This document shows positions 36,467 through 45,014 of a DNA stretch of 64,000 bases, piece by piece (position 1 is the first letter of the stretch; every line of letters begins with the position of its first letter). Source of the stretch: Streptomyces ureilyticus (lineage in GTDB: Bacteria > Actinomycetota > Actinomycetes > Streptomycetales > Streptomycetaceae); contig NZ_JAAKZX010000001.1 of assembly GCF_011045025.1 (NCBI RefSeq), positions 62,001 through 126,000 of the forward strand, given 5' to 3'. A program made the translations under genes and the position numbers. The notes under the pieces were generated by a model. It was not told the origin of the DNA. It ran no database searches and saw nothing but the letters and a program-made list of their open reading frames with translations.

Positions 36467-36880
36467 TCAGAGTTCTATGGCGGGTGCGTGTTCCGGCTGT
36501 CGCGCATCGATGTCGAGGTGTTCACCGACGCGGTTGACGAGCAGAGTCATCTCGTAGGCGACTTGACCGATGTCCGCTTCGGCCGCGCTGAGCACGCACA
36601 GGCAGCTGCCGCTGCCGGCCGCCGTGACGAACAGCACCGCGTCATCGAACTCGATCATTGTCTGCCGGACTTGGCCGGCGCCGAAGTGCCGGCCCGAGCC
36701 CTTGGCCAGGCTGTGCAGCCCCGAGGAGACGGCGGCGAGGTGTTCGGCGTCCTCGCGCCTGAGTCCCGTACTGGCCGCCGTGACCAGCCCGTCGTTGGAC
36801 AGCACCAGCGCATGTCGTACGTGTTCGACGCGCTCGGTCAGGTCGTCCAGCAACCAGCCGAGTCCCTGGTTCGGCTCCAT
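36467..36880 (-). CDS. Roadblock/LC7 domain protein (CvnB-like, outside the conservon)
   Basis: 137 residues from ATG 36,880 (GGGGAGA upstream). The single roadblock fold includes LGWLLDDLTERVEHVRHALVLSNDGL, DAEHLAAVSSGLHSLAKG and RQTMIEFDDAVLFV. It is very similar in plan to the conservon CvnB about 2 kb away and has the same orientation. Roadblock proteins act with small GTPases as regulators. It may be a spare partner for the conservon GTPase. Confidence 0.82.
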   Translation of the reverse strand: MEPNQGLGWLLDDLTERVEHVRHALVLSNDGLVTAASTGLRREDAEHLAAVSSGLHSLAKGSGRHFGAGQVRQTMIEFDDAVLFVTAAGSGSCLCVLSAAEADIGQVAYEMTLLVNRVGEHLDIDARQPEHAPAIEL

Positions 36881-36974
36881 GATCCGTCTCCCCGTGTTGT
36901 GAGTCACCTCTGGCCTGAGGATCTGACGAGCCAGCCTTCCCCACAGCCGCTGTCGGGGCAAGCATGATGGGTGC

Positions 36975-37403
36975 ATGGCACAGAACATGACCGATGAGGA
37001 ATGGCGGGCGTTCGTCTCGGAGGGCACCCGCACCGGCAAGCTGTCGACTGTTCGAGCGGACGGAAGTCCGCATGTGGCACCGATCTGGTTCGTGCTCGAC
37101 GGGGACGACCTCGTCTTCAACACCGGGAAGGACACCGTCAAGGGGCGGAATCTGGCCCGGGACGGCCGGGTCGCCCTGTGCGTGGACGACGACCGGCCAC
37201 CGTACGCCTTCGTGGTCCTGCGGGGACGCGCCCGGATCTCGGAGGATCTCGATGAGGTCCGGCTCTGGGCCGGGCGGATAGGGGCGCGTTACATGGGCGA
37301 GGACCGAGCCGAGGAGTTCGCCGCCCGTAACGGCGTGCCGGGCGAACTCCTCGTGCGGATGAGCATCGAGAAGGTCCTCGCCCAGGCCGCTGTCTCGGAC
37401 TGA
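36975..37403 (+). CDS. PPOX-class F420-dependent oxidoreductase
   Basis: 142 residues with a split beta-barrel plan: GTRTGKLSTVRADGSPHVAPIWFVLDGDDLVF then TVKGRNLARDGRVALCVDDDRPPYAFV. This matches PPOX-class proteins that bind F420 or flavin. The substrate is unknown. It is divergent from the orphan roadblock gene. Confidence 0.78.
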   Translation: MAQNMTDEEWRAFVSEGTRTGKLSTVRADGSPHVAPIWFVLDGDDLVFNTGKDTVKGRNLARDGRVALCVDDDRPPYAFVVLRGRARISEDLDEVRLWAGRIGARYMGEDRAEEFAARNGVPGELLVRMSIEKVLAQAAVSD

Positions 37404-37416
37404 GCGAGCCGACGCG

Positions 37417-38022
37417 TCAGCCGACGGAATCGAGCAGCCGGGCGGTGTACATCCGCCCGGCGTACTCGACGAGACGGATCAGCACCTCCTTCCCCGAGTC
37501 GCGGTCACGGGCGTCGCAGAGCACGACGGGTGTGCCACGGTCCAGGTCGAGGGCGCGTGACACCTCGTGGGCACCGTAAGTACGCGCATCCGCGAAGCAG
37601 TTGACGGCCACGACGAACGGGATGTGCCGGTGTTCGAAGTAGTCGACCGCGGGGAAGCAGTCCCCGAGCCGCCGGGTGTCCGCGAGAACGACGGCACCGA
37701 GGGCGCCCTGCGACAGTTCGTCCCACAGGAACCAGAACCGGTCCTGTCCCGGCGTCCCGAACAGGTAGAGCGACAAGCCGGACCTGATGGTGATGCGTCC
37801 GAAGTCCATGGCGACGGTGGTCGTGACCTTCTGGTCCACACCGTCGGTGTCGTCGACCGACTGGCCGACCTCGCTGAGCAGTTCCTCGGTGCGCAGCGGC
37901 CTGATCTCGCTGACGGCTCCTACGAGGGTGGTCTTGCCCACGCCGAATCCGCCGGCGACCAGGATCTTCAAGGCAAGTGGGGCCGTCTCGCCGTTCGGGG
38001 CATCGGAGTGCTCGGAGACCAT
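37417..38022 (-). CDS. cvnD: Conservon small GTPase CvnD
   Basis: 201 residues with a Ras-like fold: GGFGVGKTTL (P-loop), TTTVAMDFGRI (switch), LFGTPGQDRFWFL (with the FGTPGQ G3 motif), and VVAVNCFAD in place of the usual NKxD. This is the conservon GTP-binding protein, thought to relay the sensor kinase signal like a bacterial G-protein system. It is the last gene of the leftward cluster. Confidence 0.87.
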   Translation of the reverse strand: MVSEHSDAPNGETAPLALKILVAGGFGVGKTTLVGAVSEIRPLRTEELLSEVGQSVDDTDGVDQKVTTTVAMDFGRITIRSGLSLYLFGTPGQDRFWFLWDELSQGALGAVVLADTRRLGDCFPAVDYFEHRHIPFVVAVNCFADARTYGAHEVSRALDLDRGTPVVLCDARDRDSGKEVLIRLVEYAGRMYTARLLDSVG

Positions 38023-38076
38023 CGATTACTTCTCTCGGGAGTGCCGGCAACCGCCGGCGTGGGTTCGGGTCCGTCT

Positions 38077-38490
38077 TCACAGCGCTCTCAGTCCCTCGAT
38101 GACCTCGCGCAGGATGCGTTCGTCGGGCAGCTGGGCTGGTGGCACAGGTCGGCTGACCGTGACGCGGCCCAGCTCCAGGAGGTCTCCCAGGAGCACCCGG
38201 ACCACGCCGACGGGCAGGTCGGCGCCCGCGGCCAGTTCGGCGACGGACTGAGTCTCCGCACGGCAGAGGTCGATGAGGGCCAGGTGTTCCGGGCCGAGCG
38301 AGGTGTCGTCGCCGATGTCCATGGCGCCCGTGTGCAGCGTGACGAGCGCGATCAGGTCGAAGCGCACCCCGGTGGGTCCGGGTTTGGTGCGTCCGCCCGT
38401 CATCGCGTACGGGCGGACGAGCGGCCCGGCCTCGTCGTCGTACCACTGGCTGCCCGGCTGCCCAGGAGGGCCGGTTCTGTCCTCGGTCAT
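38077..38490 (-). CDS. cvnC: Conservon DUF742 protein CvnC
   Basis: 137 residues with the DUF742 pattern: GSQWYDDEAGPLVRPYAMTGGRT, LALIDLCRAETQSVAELAA, LPVGVVRVLLGDLLELGRVTV and LREVIEGLRAL at the end. The central part looks like a winged helix. It lies between CvnB and CvnD as in known conservons. Confidence 0.87.
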   Translation of the reverse strand: MTEDRTGPPGQPGSQWYDDEAGPLVRPYAMTGGRTKPGPTGVRFDLIALVTLHTGAMDIGDDTSLGPEHLALIDLCRAETQSVAELAAGADLPVGVVRVLLGDLLELGRVTVSRPVPPAQLPDERILREVIEGLRAL

Positions 38491-38506
38491 GTCCGCCGCC
38501 CTTCGC

Positions 38507-38944
38507 TCACCCGGACGCGGCCGGTCGAGCGCCGGCGCGCGGCGCGGTGGAAAGGTGCTCGCCCACCCGCTTGACCAGGAGCGCCATCTCGTAGGCGACC
38601 AGCCCTATGTCGGCGGTCACGGCGCTCAGGACGGCGAGGCAGGAGCCGTCGCCGGCGGCGGCCACGAACAGGAAGCCGTCGTCCATCTCCACCATGGTCT
38701 GGCGTACGCCGCCGACGCCGAAGTGGCGGCCGGCGCCCTTGGCCAGGCTGTTGAAGCCCGAGGCGACCGCGGCGAGGTGCTCGGCGTCCTCCCGCGTGAG
38801 GGCGCCGGACGCGCCCATCGCGAGCCCGTCGTTGGACAGCACCACGGCATGCCGTACCTCACCGACGCGGGTCACCAAGTCGTCCAGCAGCCAGTCGAGT
38901 TCACCGGTCCGCTGCGTGGTCCCCATACCCTGGTCGTGGATCAT
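38507..38944 (-). CDS. cvnB: Conservon roadblock protein CvnB
   Basis: 145 residues with the roadblock/LC7 fold (LDWLLDDLVTRVGEVRHAVVLSNDG, GGVRQTMVEMDDGFLFV). Its start overlaps the kinase stop by four bases (ATGA). Confidence 0.88.
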   Translation of the reverse strand: MIHDQGMGTTQRTGELDWLLDDLVTRVGEVRHAVVLSNDGLAMGASGALTREDAEHLAAVASGFNSLAKGAGRHFGVGGVRQTMVEMDDGFLFVAAAGDGSCLAVLSAVTADIGLVAYEMALLVKRVGEHLSTAPRAGARPAASG

Positions 38945-41499
38945 GCGAGGTCTCCTTCACTGCCATCGCCGCCCGACGCCGGGTCGGGGGTTGCGCCGAG
39001 GCCGGGCGAGCGGCCGCCACCGCGGGCCCAGCCGGCGCGGTAGGCCGCCATACGGTCCCGTACCAGCTCAGGGGTGCGCTCCTCGTCGCCCTGAGGGTCC
39101 ACCGCGGTCGTGGGCTCAGCGGGGCGCTCCTCGCGCAACTGCGGGGCGAGGCTCGCCTGTCGCACGCGCCGTGGGAGCCCATCCGGTTCCTGCGCCTCGT
39201 CGGCCGGGCGGTGCAGCCGAAGGGTCGTGACGCCAGGCGGTGGGGCATCGGACGGGCCGTTCCCGTCTCCCCCCGGCCGGTCCCCGGCGGCCCGCATGGC
39301 CGCCTGCACGGGCGCCACCAGAGCGGGCCGTTCGTTCAGGGACTCTACGGATTCCTGCTGCGGGGCGGCGGGCACGCGCGCGTACTCGCGTTCCGCGGGC
39401 GGTCCGGTCTCCTCCCGGTGGGCACCAGAACGCTCCACCGCAGTGGTCTGAAGGAGTGCGGTGGGCAGCAGGACCACCGCGGTGGTGCCCCCGAAGGGTG
39501 AGGTCCGCAGATGCACCTTGATGCCGTGCCGGGCGGCGAGCCTGCTCACCACGAAGAGCCCGAGCCGGTCGCTGTCGAACAGGTCGAGAGCTTCGGACTG
39601 CTCGATGCGACGGTTCGCTTCGGCGAGGGTCTCCTTGCCCATGCCGAGTCCCCGGTCTTCGATCTCCAGCGCGTAGCCGTTGCCGACCGGTTCGCCGGTG
39701 ATACGCACCTTGGTGTGAGGCGGCGAGAACTGTGCGGCGTTCTCGACGATTTCGGCAAGGAGGTGCGTGAGGTCGGCGACCGCCGCTCCGGCGACCGACG
39801 TCTCCGGGAGGTGTCGTACCTCCACGCGCGCGTAGTCCTCGACTTCGGATACGGCGGCACGGACCACGTTCGAGAGCGACACCGGCGTCCGCCAGGCCCG
39901 GCCGGGAGCGGCTCCGGAGAGGATGATCAGGCTCTCCGCGTGGCGGCGCATACGCGTGGTCAGGTGGTCGAGCCGGAACAGGTCGCTGAGTTCGTCCGGG
40001 TCCTCTGACCGGCGCTCCATGCTGTCCAGCAGGTTCAGTTGGCGGTGTACGAGGACCTGGCTGCGGCGGGCGAGATTGACGAAGACTCCGGAGATGCCGC
40101 TGGCGAGCTCCGCGCGTTCGACGGCGGCGCGCAGGGCGGCGCGGTGCACGGTGCTCAGGGCCTCCGCGACCTGGCCGGCTTCGTCCTCCGCGGGCGGGCC
40201 GGGAGTGGCCTCGGCGCGGACGTCGATCTCCTCTCCCGCCCGCAGTCTGCGCATGGCGTGCGGGAGTTTGCGGCGGGCGATCTCCAGAGCGCTGTTGCGC
40301 AGGCTCACCAACTCGACGACGAGGCCGCGTCCGATGCGTACGGAGATGACGAGGGACGCCGCCACGGCGACGAGGCCCAGGAGGACCGCGGCACCGGCCG
40401 GTGAGAGCAGGCCGCGCCGGAACGGGTGGGCCTGGTCCGCGACCGCATGGCCCGCGCTCGCCTCGATCGTCCGCATGTCGTCCTGCACGCGCGCGTGTGC
40501 TGCTTTCCAGCTCTCCTCGGGCGCGGCCTGGGCCCCCTTGCGTCCGGGTGCGCTCGCGAGCACCTTGTCCTCGGCAGCACGTAGGCCGGCGTAGGCGCTG
40601 CTCTCCGCGAGGGCACCCCATGCGGCCCGTTCGGGTCCGCGCAGGTCAGGAACAGCGGATTCGGTGAGCAACCGGCGGGTGTGGGCGGCACCGTTGAACA
40701 GTCGCAGCCGCTCTCCGTCGAGACTCCCGGTGAGCCGGGCGCCTCCGAGCACCGCGTCCTCCTGCGCAAGGGCCTCCCCCGCGCGGGCGAACTCGAGCAC
40801 CACGCGCGCGTCGGACCCGAGATCGGCGTCCTGGATGCCGGAGAGCGCACCGCCCACGGAGAAGGCCGTCGAGATGGTCTGCGTGTATTGCCCGTACGTC
40901 TCTTTCCACCCCGTCCGCCGTTCGACCACCGCGGTCCGCAGGGAAGGCAGTTGCTCGGCACGGGTGACGAAGGCTTCGAGGCGCTGTGCCACTCCGGAGG
41001 GCAGCTCCTGGCTGTCGGCGACGGTGTTGTGCTCGCCGAGCCGCAGCTTCGCCACCGCCCGGTCGGTGCGTGCCGCAAGTTGCTTGAGGGTGCTCTCCTT
41101 CTCGGCGGCGTCGTCGGTGGCTCGGCGAACGGCGGCGGTGCGTTCGGCCTGGAGTGCGGCGACGGCGGCGGCCACCGGGGCACGCACCTGGGAGTCCACC
41201 CGCTGCAACTGCCGCAGTCGTGCGACGTCCTGGGCCGTGGTGACGGTGGCGTACGCCCACAGCGCGAGCAAGGAGATGACGGGCACCATCAACAGGCAGA
41301 CGATCTTCGCCCGTACGGTGCGGGGGCGCGGACTCCAACGTCCCGCGCGCGTGGGTATCTCACTCGACACGGCGCCTGCCTGCTCCAGCGAGGCGGAGTC
41401 TTCGTCGGCCGGCGGTCCGGCGTGCGCGCGGCGGCCCCGTGCGGGAGTCGAGGGCGGCGGCGGTGAGCCGCCTGCTGGGGTCCTACGGGGTGTACGCAT
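38941..41499 (-). CDS. cvnA: Conservon sensor histidine kinase CvnA
   Basis: 852 residues from ATG 41,499 with GAGGAGG upstream; GTG 41,370 is an alternative. A membrane segment near 67-86 (KIVCLLMVPVISLLALWAYA) is followed by a long extracellular helical nitrate/nitrite-type sensor (about 90-350), a second membrane helix (LLSPAGAAVLLGLVAVAASLVIS) and a HAMP-like linker. The ATPase domain has VENAAQFSPP (N-box) and EDRGLGMG. The Pro/Glu-rich tail is typical of CvnA. It senses an unknown signal and acts on the CvnBCD proteins. Confidence 0.88.
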   Translation of the reverse strand: MRTPRRTPAGGSPPPPSTPARGRRAHAGPPADEDSASLEQAGAVSSEIPTRAGRWSPRPRTVRAKIVCLLMVPVISLLALWAYATVTTAQDVARLRQLQRVDSQVRAPVAAAVAALQAERTAAVRRATDDAAEKESTLKQLAARTDRAVAKLRLGEHNTVADSQELPSGVAQRLEAFVTRAEQLPSLRTAVVERRTGWKETYGQYTQTISTAFSVGGALSGIQDADLGSDARVVLEFARAGEALAQEDAVLGGARLTGSLDGERLRLFNGAAHTRRLLTESAVPDLRGPERAAWGALAESSAYAGLRAAEDKVLASAPGRKGAQAAPEESWKAAHARVQDDMRTIEASAGHAVADQAHPFRRGLLSPAGAAVLLGLVAVAASLVISVRIGRGLVVELVSLRNSALEIARRKLPHAMRRLRAGEEIDVRAEATPGPPAEDEAGQVAEALSTVHRAALRAAVERAELASGISGVFVNLARRSQVLVHRQLNLLDSMERRSEDPDELSDLFRLDHLTTRMRRHAESLIILSGAAPGRAWRTPVSLSNVVRAAVSEVEDYARVEVRHLPETSVAGAAVADLTHLLAEIVENAAQFSPPHTKVRITGEPVGNGYALEIEDRGLGMGKETLAEANRRIEQSEALDLFDSDRLGLFVVSRLAARHGIKVHLRTSPFGGTTAVVLLPTALLQTTAVERSGAHREETGPPAEREYARVPAAPQQESVESLNERPALVAPVQAAMRAAGDRPGGDGNGPSDAPPPGVTTLRLHRPADEAQEPDGLPRRVRQASLAPQLREERPAEPTTAVDPQGDEERTPELVRDRMAAYRAGWARGGGRSPGLGATPDPASGGDGSEGDLA

Positions 41500-41553
41500 G
41501 GCCTCCTCGCTCGGCGTGGTTCGGGGACGCGCCTGCGGGGCGCGGTCACTGCG

Positions 41554-42327
41554 CTAGTGGGCGGCACTCTCGACGGGGCGCTGGGCCGATGCGGAGGCCT
41601 CGCGTTCTCCAGCGGTCGGTGAGAGCGCGACGAACGCCGAGGTCAGGAATAGATAGGACCCGAGGCCGACGGCGAGAGGGAAGATGAACTGCATCGCCGT
41701 GGCCCCGGGCAAGGCCTCGCCCGAAGGGGAGACACGCACGCTGACCGCGATCATCCCCGTGTAGTGCATGCTGCTCACCGCCACTCCCATGACGAGGGAG
41801 GCGACGGCGACCGCGACGGGCGACTTGATGTTCAGTGCCGCCCAGAGTGCCGCGGTCGCCGCGACCACGGCGATCACTACGGAGATCCCGACCAGCACCG
41901 GGTCGTAGTTCACGTCACCGTGCAGTCGCAGGGCGACCATGCCGAGGTAGTGCATGCTCGCCACGCCGAGGCCGGTGGTGAGGCCGCCGAGGACCAGTGC
42001 CCTGCCTCGGTCACGGCCGTAGCCGACGGCGAAGACGCCCGCGCCGACGACGACCATGGCGACGATCAGGCTGAGGATGGTCAGCGGCACGTCGTAGCGG
42101 ATCTCGGTGCCGCTGACACTGAAGCCGAGCATCGCCACGAAGTGCATGGTCCAGATGCCCGTGCCGATAGCGGAGGCCGCGGTGAGCAGCCAGTTGCGGC
42201 GCGACCGCCCCGTGGCGCCCAGCGCGCGAACCGTGCAGCGCAGCCCCAGGGCGGCGCCTATGCAGGCCATCACGTACGACAGCACGGGGGTCAGCCAGCC
42301 GAAGGTGGCGTGGTCCAGGTGTCCCAT
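41554..42327 (-). CDS. MHYT-domain integral membrane sensor
   Basis: 257 residues with about seven membrane helices and three MHYT-type motifs at helix ends: TMHFVAMLG, SMHYLGMVA and SMHYTGMIA. The MHYT family is predicted to bind copper and sense oxygen, CO or NO. No output domain is fused here, so it may act with the neighbouring conservon kinase, which is inference from proximity. Confidence 0.85.
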   Translation of the reverse strand: MGHLDHATFGWLTPVLSYVMACIGAALGLRCTVRALGATGRSRRNWLLTAASAIGTGIWTMHFVAMLGFSVSGTEIRYDVPLTILSLIVAMVVVGAGVFAVGYGRDRGRALVLGGLTTGLGVASMHYLGMVALRLHGDVNYDPVLVGISVVIAVVAATAALWAALNIKSPVAVAVASLVMGVAVSSMHYTGMIAVSVRVSPSGEALPGATAMQFIFPLAVGLGSYLFLTSAFVALSPTAGEREASASAQRPVESAAH

Positions 42328-42402
42328 GGCTCCGGGACGCTAGTCCGGCCCGGAGCGCACCAAGGGAGCGCATTTCGAAAGCTGTTGGAATATGACGCCA
42401 AC

Positions 42403-42441
42403 GTGTACCTGAACGATCGCATCACGTTCGAACATGTACAC
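42403..42441. repeat. Nested inverted repeat upstream of the methyltransferase gene
   Basis: The outer arms GTGTAC and GTACAC surround inner arms GAACG and CGTTC with uneven spacers. It lies 30 to 70 bases before the methyltransferase start and may be an operator or RNA hairpin. Confidence 0.4.
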
Positions 42442-42470
42442 CACCTCGCGGTTCTCGGCGGTGCGAGATC

Positions 42471-43079
42471 ATGCGAAGCATGAGCGACGACCACGCACAC
42501 GTGCAGGAGTTCTTCGCGGCCCGCGCGGCCGAGTGGGACGCCCGTTTTCCCGACGACGGTCCGGCATACGCTGCGGCGGTCGCCGAACTGGGGCTGCGGA
42601 AGGGCGACCACGTACTGGACGCGGGCTGCGGCACGGGACGGGCCCTGCCGCCGCTGAGGGAGGCCGTGGGGCCCTCCGGAGTGGTTCTGGGCGCGGACCT
42701 GACGCCCGCCATGCTGGAAGCCGCGGTACGGGCGGGACGGGACGGTGTGGGAAGGCTGCTGCTGGCCGATGTGGCCGCACTCCCCCTGCGCACGGCTTCG
42801 CTCGACGCCGTCTTCGCGGCGGGCCTCGTCGCTCACCTGCCGAACCCTGCGGAGAATCTGAGGGAGTTGGCGCGTGTCGTACGGCCCAGCGGGAGGCTGG
42901 CGCTCTTCCATCCTCTCGGCCGGGCAGCCCTCGCGGCCCGTCAGGGGCGGCAGATCACGCCGGACGACTTGCGCGCGGAGGCCAACCTCGGCCCGCTCCT
43001 GTCCGGCTCCGGCTGGCGCCTGACGGCGTACGTCGACGAGGACGCCCGGTTCCTCGCGCTGGCCGTACGCGAGGGCTGA
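42471..43079 (+). CDS. Class I SAM-dependent methyltransferase
   Basis: 202 residues; ATG 42,480 (MSDDHAHV) is an alternative start. It has the SAM motif VLDAGCGTGRALP near 50, acidic motif LGADLTPAMLEAA, and motif LPLRTASLDAVFAAGLVAHLPNP. It is a Methyltransf_11-type enzyme; the substrate is unknown. Confidence 0.82.
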   Translation: MRSMSDDHAHVQEFFAARAAEWDARFPDDGPAYAAAVAELGLRKGDHVLDAGCGTGRALPPLREAVGPSGVVLGADLTPAMLEAAVRAGRDGVGRLLLADVAALPLRTASLDAVFAAGLVAHLPNPAENLRELARVVRPSGRLALFHPLGRAALAARQGRQITPDDLRAEANLGPLLSGSGWRLTAYVDEDARFLALAVREG

Positions 43080-43259
43080 GGACGCGCCTTACGACACTCC
43101 GGTGCGGCTGCGTACGCAACACCGGGGTGCGGTGCCGTGCCGCTTTACCGCACCGTCCCTCTTCTGGTGCCGGGACTTCAACTCTACGTTGAGTAGCAGG
43201 TTGAGTAGCAGCAGGTGAGCGATCAGCGATGGCACTCGCACAGGGGGAAGGTGGCCCGC

Positions 43260-43562
43260 ATGTCCGGCATGTCAGCCAGACTCCGCAAGTTCCTTTCGCG
43301 CCCGGAAGCGTCCGGATCTCAGGAGGACCGGCGTTCGGAGAAGCGCACTCACAATCTCTTCGAGGCGGCCGCGGCCTATGTGTCGGCGTGCGCGGAGGAC
43401 GACCAGGACCGGATCGACGAGGCCGCGGCCTGGGTGTCGCCGGAAGCGTTGTCGTTCGGGGTGAACGAGCTGGCGTGCCGGGCGGTCATCGCCCTGGCGC
43501 GGGAACGCGACGAGTCGCCCACCGCGGTGGCTCGGACGCTCCTCGGCCTGCCCGCCGTCTGA
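43260..43562 (+). CDS. Small hypothetical protein
   Basis: 100 residues from ATG 43,260 with GGAAGG upstream. It is helical and soluble (RTHNLFEAAAAYVSACAEDDQDRIDEAAAWVSPEAL ... NELACRAVIALARERDESPT). It looks like a conserved Streptomyces hypothetical, but the family was not named. Confidence 0.6.
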   Translation: MSGMSARLRKFLSRPEASGSQEDRRSEKRTHNLFEAAAAYVSACAEDDQDRIDEAAAWVSPEALSFGVNELACRAVIALARERDESPTAVARTLLGLPAV

Positions 43563-43743
43563 CGCCGACTGCTTGTGCCGAGGCGCCCAGGCATGGTGGA
43601 CGGCCGGCTTCAACCGTAACGGACGGCCGTTTCGCCAATGTCCAGGCGGATGCCCTCAGCTCCCGCGCGCACCCGGGACCGTGACAACCGCCGAGCGATC
43701 GCACTAAGGTGCGCCGACGGACGTAAGCAATGGGGAGGCTGGG

Positions 43744-44604
43744 ATGGCCGGGACGGATGAGACCACCGTCGCCGCCGTGGACGACGACGCGCTGTATGTG
43801 CTGACGGCGGTGCTCTTGACGCCGGCGCAGTTCCCCAGCGTGCTGGGGGACGACTACCCGGAGGCCTGCGCGGCGCTCGGACTGGCACCCCTCGCCGACG
43901 GATACGGCCTGGTGCTCGGACAGGACGGGGACGGAGCGCGGTGGACGGTCGTCGTCGACGACGTGTCGCTGGTCGCCGTCGCCATCGCCTCGTGGGACTG
44001 CGGCATGGAGTACGACCTCTCGCCCGACGACCGCTCAATGGTCGCGGCGCTCCCCGGGTGGCCGCTGGCCGTGGCCGTCGCGGCACCCAATGTGCCCGCC
44101 CCGCACGACCCCGCGCCCGAAATCGCCGAACGGGAGCCACTGTCCCCGCCGGACACCTCGGTCTGGGGTCCGGCCCAACGGCGCCTCGGAGCCGACGAGA
44201 TAGCACTCCACTGGGCGGCCTGGCGGGAGCGGATCGACGACGAGGAGTTCGTGCCTGCGGGCGGCGGATCTCCCGACGCCCCGACGGCGCAGGGCGACGA
44301 CGACAAGAACAAGAGCGACGGCGACGGGGGCGTGCCGCGCAGCGGTGTCCGGCGCGTCCTCGCGGAGGTCCGTGCGTACATGGACACGCCACCGCCCCTC
44401 GGGCGCGTGCGCTCGTCGTTCGCGCCGGGTGACGCCCGGACTCTGCGGGCCGACGGTCCGGGCTGGTCGATGGTGGCCAGGACCGACGACATCGCCTTTG
44501 TACTGCTCGACGAGAAGCCGGAAGAGATCCTGCCCGTGGGTCGCGGGCCGGAGTTGCCCGGCCTGTTGGCCGCACTGGACAAGATGGCCGTACGCCCGCT
44601 CTGA
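43744..44604 (+). CDS. Hypothetical protein, 286 aa
   Basis: Soluble and acidic. The N-terminal domain (1-115) has ALYVLTAVLLTPAQFPSVLGDDYPEACAALGL and WTVVVDDVSLVAVAIASWDCG. A disordered Asp/Gly/Lys linker (DDDKNKSDGDGG) follows, then a C-terminal domain (200-286) with SMVARTDDIAFVLLDEKPEEILPVGRG. No family was recognised. ATG 43,744 has GGGGAGG upstream and coding character is strong. Confidence 0.65.
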   Translation: MAGTDETTVAAVDDDALYVLTAVLLTPAQFPSVLGDDYPEACAALGLAPLADGYGLVLGQDGDGARWTVVVDDVSLVAVAIASWDCGMEYDLSPDDRSMVAALPGWPLAVAVAAPNVPAPHDPAPEIAEREPLSPPDTSVWGPAQRRLGADEIALHWAAWRERIDDEEFVPAGGGSPDAPTAQGDDDKNKSDGDGGVPRSGVRRVLAEVRAYMDTPPPLGRVRSSFAPGDARTLRADGPGWSMVARTDDIAFVLLDEKPEEILPVGRGPELPGLLAALDKMAVRPL

Positions 44605-44632
44605 CGCGTACGCACTCATCGCCGGGATGAAG

Positions 44633-44674
44633 CGCCGCTCGCGAGCCGTGCCGTCGGCAGGCCCGCGAGCGGCG
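44633..44674. terminator. Hairpin between convergent genes
   Basis: A perfect 11-base stem CGCCGCTCGCG / CGCGAGCGGCG with a 20-base loop, placed between the hypothetical gene ending at 44,604 and the leftward gene ending at 44,726. Confidence 0.65.
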
Positions 44675-44725
44675 GTGTGGTCAACTCCTGTGCACTGGAA
44701 GGGAACTGACCCGGTCGGTGAAGTC

Positions 44726-44908
44726 TCAGCGGCCGAGCTCCTTGCGTGTGACGCGGCGCAGCCTGCGCCGCTGTGAGGGGTCCAGGGTCAGATACGCTGC
44801 CGCCGGAACCCCCACGATGATCAGAAAGGCGGCCCACCAGGGCAGCCAGATCAGCAGGAAGAGCCCGGCCGCCACGCCTCCTGCGGCGATCTTCGCGTTC
44901 TTCGACAT
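44726..44908 (-). CDS. Small two-helix membrane protein
   Basis: 60 residues from ATG 44,908 with AAGGAGG upstream. Two hydrophobic helices (IAAGGVAAGLFLLIWLPWW and AAFLIIVGVPAAAYLTL) are followed by a basic tail SQRRRLRRVTRKELGR. It is a short conserved-type actinobacterial membrane protein of unknown function. Confidence 0.65.
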   Translation of the reverse strand: MSKNAKIAAGGVAAGLFLLIWLPWWAAFLIIVGVPAAAYLTLDPSQRRRLRRVTRKELGR

Positions 44909-45014
44909 CTTGTGTCGCCTCCTTCGCGGCCACAGCCGCTCTCTGTCCTGAGAACGGGCCCGTGCCCTTCGCGGTTCCAGGACACGACCCTGATACGACC
45001 CTGAGTCGCGACCC

